From NCBI GenBank assembly GCA_943325425.2, contig CALPPJ020000070.1, forward strand, positions 1-6,803: DNA of 6,803 bases, read 5' to 3'. This document shows, piece by piece, positions 6,173-6,803 of this stretch. A program made the position numbers and the translations under genes. A model generated the notes under the pieces. That model saw nothing but the letters and a program-made list of their open reading frames with translations. It ran no database searches and had not been told where the DNA came from. The first letter of the stretch is position 1; each line of letters begins with the position of its first letter. Source of the stretch: Bifidobacterium breve. GTDB taxonomy: Bacteria > Actinomycetota > Acidimicrobiia > Acidimicrobiales > Ilumatobacteraceae.

Positions 6173-6803
6173 ATGGCTCAAAATGAATTAGTAGTTGAAA
6201 GACTTTTGAGAGTGATTGATGAGGGCTCTAGGTCATCAACGTACAAACTTGCCCTGCTTTTGGGTCTAATCGACGCTGTGACTGAACTTGGGCCAGTAAA
6301 CACGATTCCAACTCGAACGATTGCTGAGAGGGTAACGGAGATCTATTTTCGCCAAGTTGGGTCGTTTTATCTTGGAGATCGAGTCATTGAAATCAAGCAG
6401 ATAACTAGCAACAAAGCAACTGTGATTGAATTCGTAAAGACGTTTCTTAAGGATATTGATTCAACGTCTAGAAATTCACTCTTGAAAAGTAAGAAGATGA
6501 ATCCAATCGGGTATGAAAAGCTAGTTGATCAAGTTGAAAACACGTTTGTTCGCTATCCGATACCTCTACTTCAAAAAGTTGGCAAGCAAGATCTGATTTT
6601 CCTATATGAGATTGACTGGCAACAGGAAACGGGAATTAGGAAACTGCGGAAAGATGGACTAGACCGCATAAGACTTGTTAATGGTGTGGGAGAAATTTTG
6701 ATAAAACTTGGTCCAATGTTTAGATCATTGATAGAGATTCATTGGGTTCGAGATGTGGCCAAAATCAATCAATTGGATACAACCGAATCAGAACTCTATG
6801 GCC
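6173..6803 (+). CDS. Probable HNH endonuclease-family protein, N-terminal part (3' partial), likely acquired
   Basis: The frame runs from ATG 6173 off the right end with 210 codons and no stop. The start is forced: an in-frame TGA lies at 6155-6157 and no other start codon lies between. The N-terminus contains SSTYKLALLLGLIDAVTE, then TIPTRTIAERVTEIYF and, near the edge, LIEIHWVRDVAKIN. From memory this matches the N-terminal region of uncharacterised HNH proteins whose C-terminus carries an LFG.DR and CFYC...HNH nuclease domain; that part is not in the window, so the nuclease function is inferred. Composition is foreign: about 40% GC by hand count, 8 of 15 Arg codons AGA/AGG (oleD has 1 of 24), and five ATA codons. 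No signal peptide or membrane segment is visible. Its partners, if any, lie to the right. It could also be a defence or phage-related protein without nuclease activity. Confidence 0.6.
   Translation, partial: MAQNELVVERLLRVIDEGSRSSTYKLALLLGLIDAVTELGPVNTIPTRTIAERVTEIYFRQVGSFYLGDRVIEIKQITSNKATVIEFVKTFLKDIDSTSRNSLLKSKKMNPIGYEKLVDQVENTFVRYPIPLLQKVGKQDLIFLYEIDWQQETGIRKLRKDGLDRIRLVNGVGEILIKLGPMFRSLIEIHWVRDVAKINQLDTTESELYG

Overview
The window looks like part of an actinomycete (Actinomycetota) chromosome of moderate GC: a hand count of five lines of the first gene gives about 53% GC. Three things point there. An OleB-type hydrolase is fused to an OleC-type beta-lactone synthetase, an arrangement I know from actinobacteria such as Micrococcus. 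The exonuclease III has an actinobacterial-type N-terminus (SVNVNGLRAA). Several genes also lack a Shine-Dalgarno sequence, as if translated from leaderless mRNAs. Nothing in the window fixes the genus.

Region 1 (1-2870, + strand) is the downstream part of a long-chain olefin / beta-lactone (ole) cluster. It holds the C-terminal end of OleB joined to a complete OleC in one reading frame (cut by the left edge), then OleD, whose start overlaps the oleBC stop as ATGA. OleA, the thiolase-like enzyme that condenses two acyl-CoAs, would be expected just left of the window. In the known pathway OleA makes a 2-alkyl-3-ketoacid, OleD reduces it to the beta-hydroxy acid, OleC closes the beta-lactone using ATP, and OleB removes CO2 to leave a cis-olefin.

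Region 2 (2867-5410, - strand) runs leftward toward oleD. Read in the direction of transcription it holds a small AhpD-like CXXC protein, exonuclease III (xthA), and an SLC11/NRAMP-type membrane transporter whose metal-site motifs differ from those of classical MntH. The gaps are 73 and 35 bp, so an operon is plausible. The transporter and oleD converge and their stop codons overlap within one TTAA, leaving no room for a terminator between them.

Region 3 (5411-6803, + strand) starts with a short divergent intergenic region, then a TehB-like class I SAM-dependent methyltransferase. Last is a gene cut by the right edge that differs in composition from everything else (about 40% GC, many AGA/AGG and ATA codons). 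Its N-terminal region resembles a family of HNH endonuclease proteins whose HNH domain would lie beyond the window. A good sigma-A-like promoter sits exactly where a leaderless transcript would need it. This gene is the best candidate for a recently acquired, possibly defence-related, element.

There is no stretch longer than 300 bases without a gene. I see no tRNA, rRNA, CRISPR array or insertion sequence.
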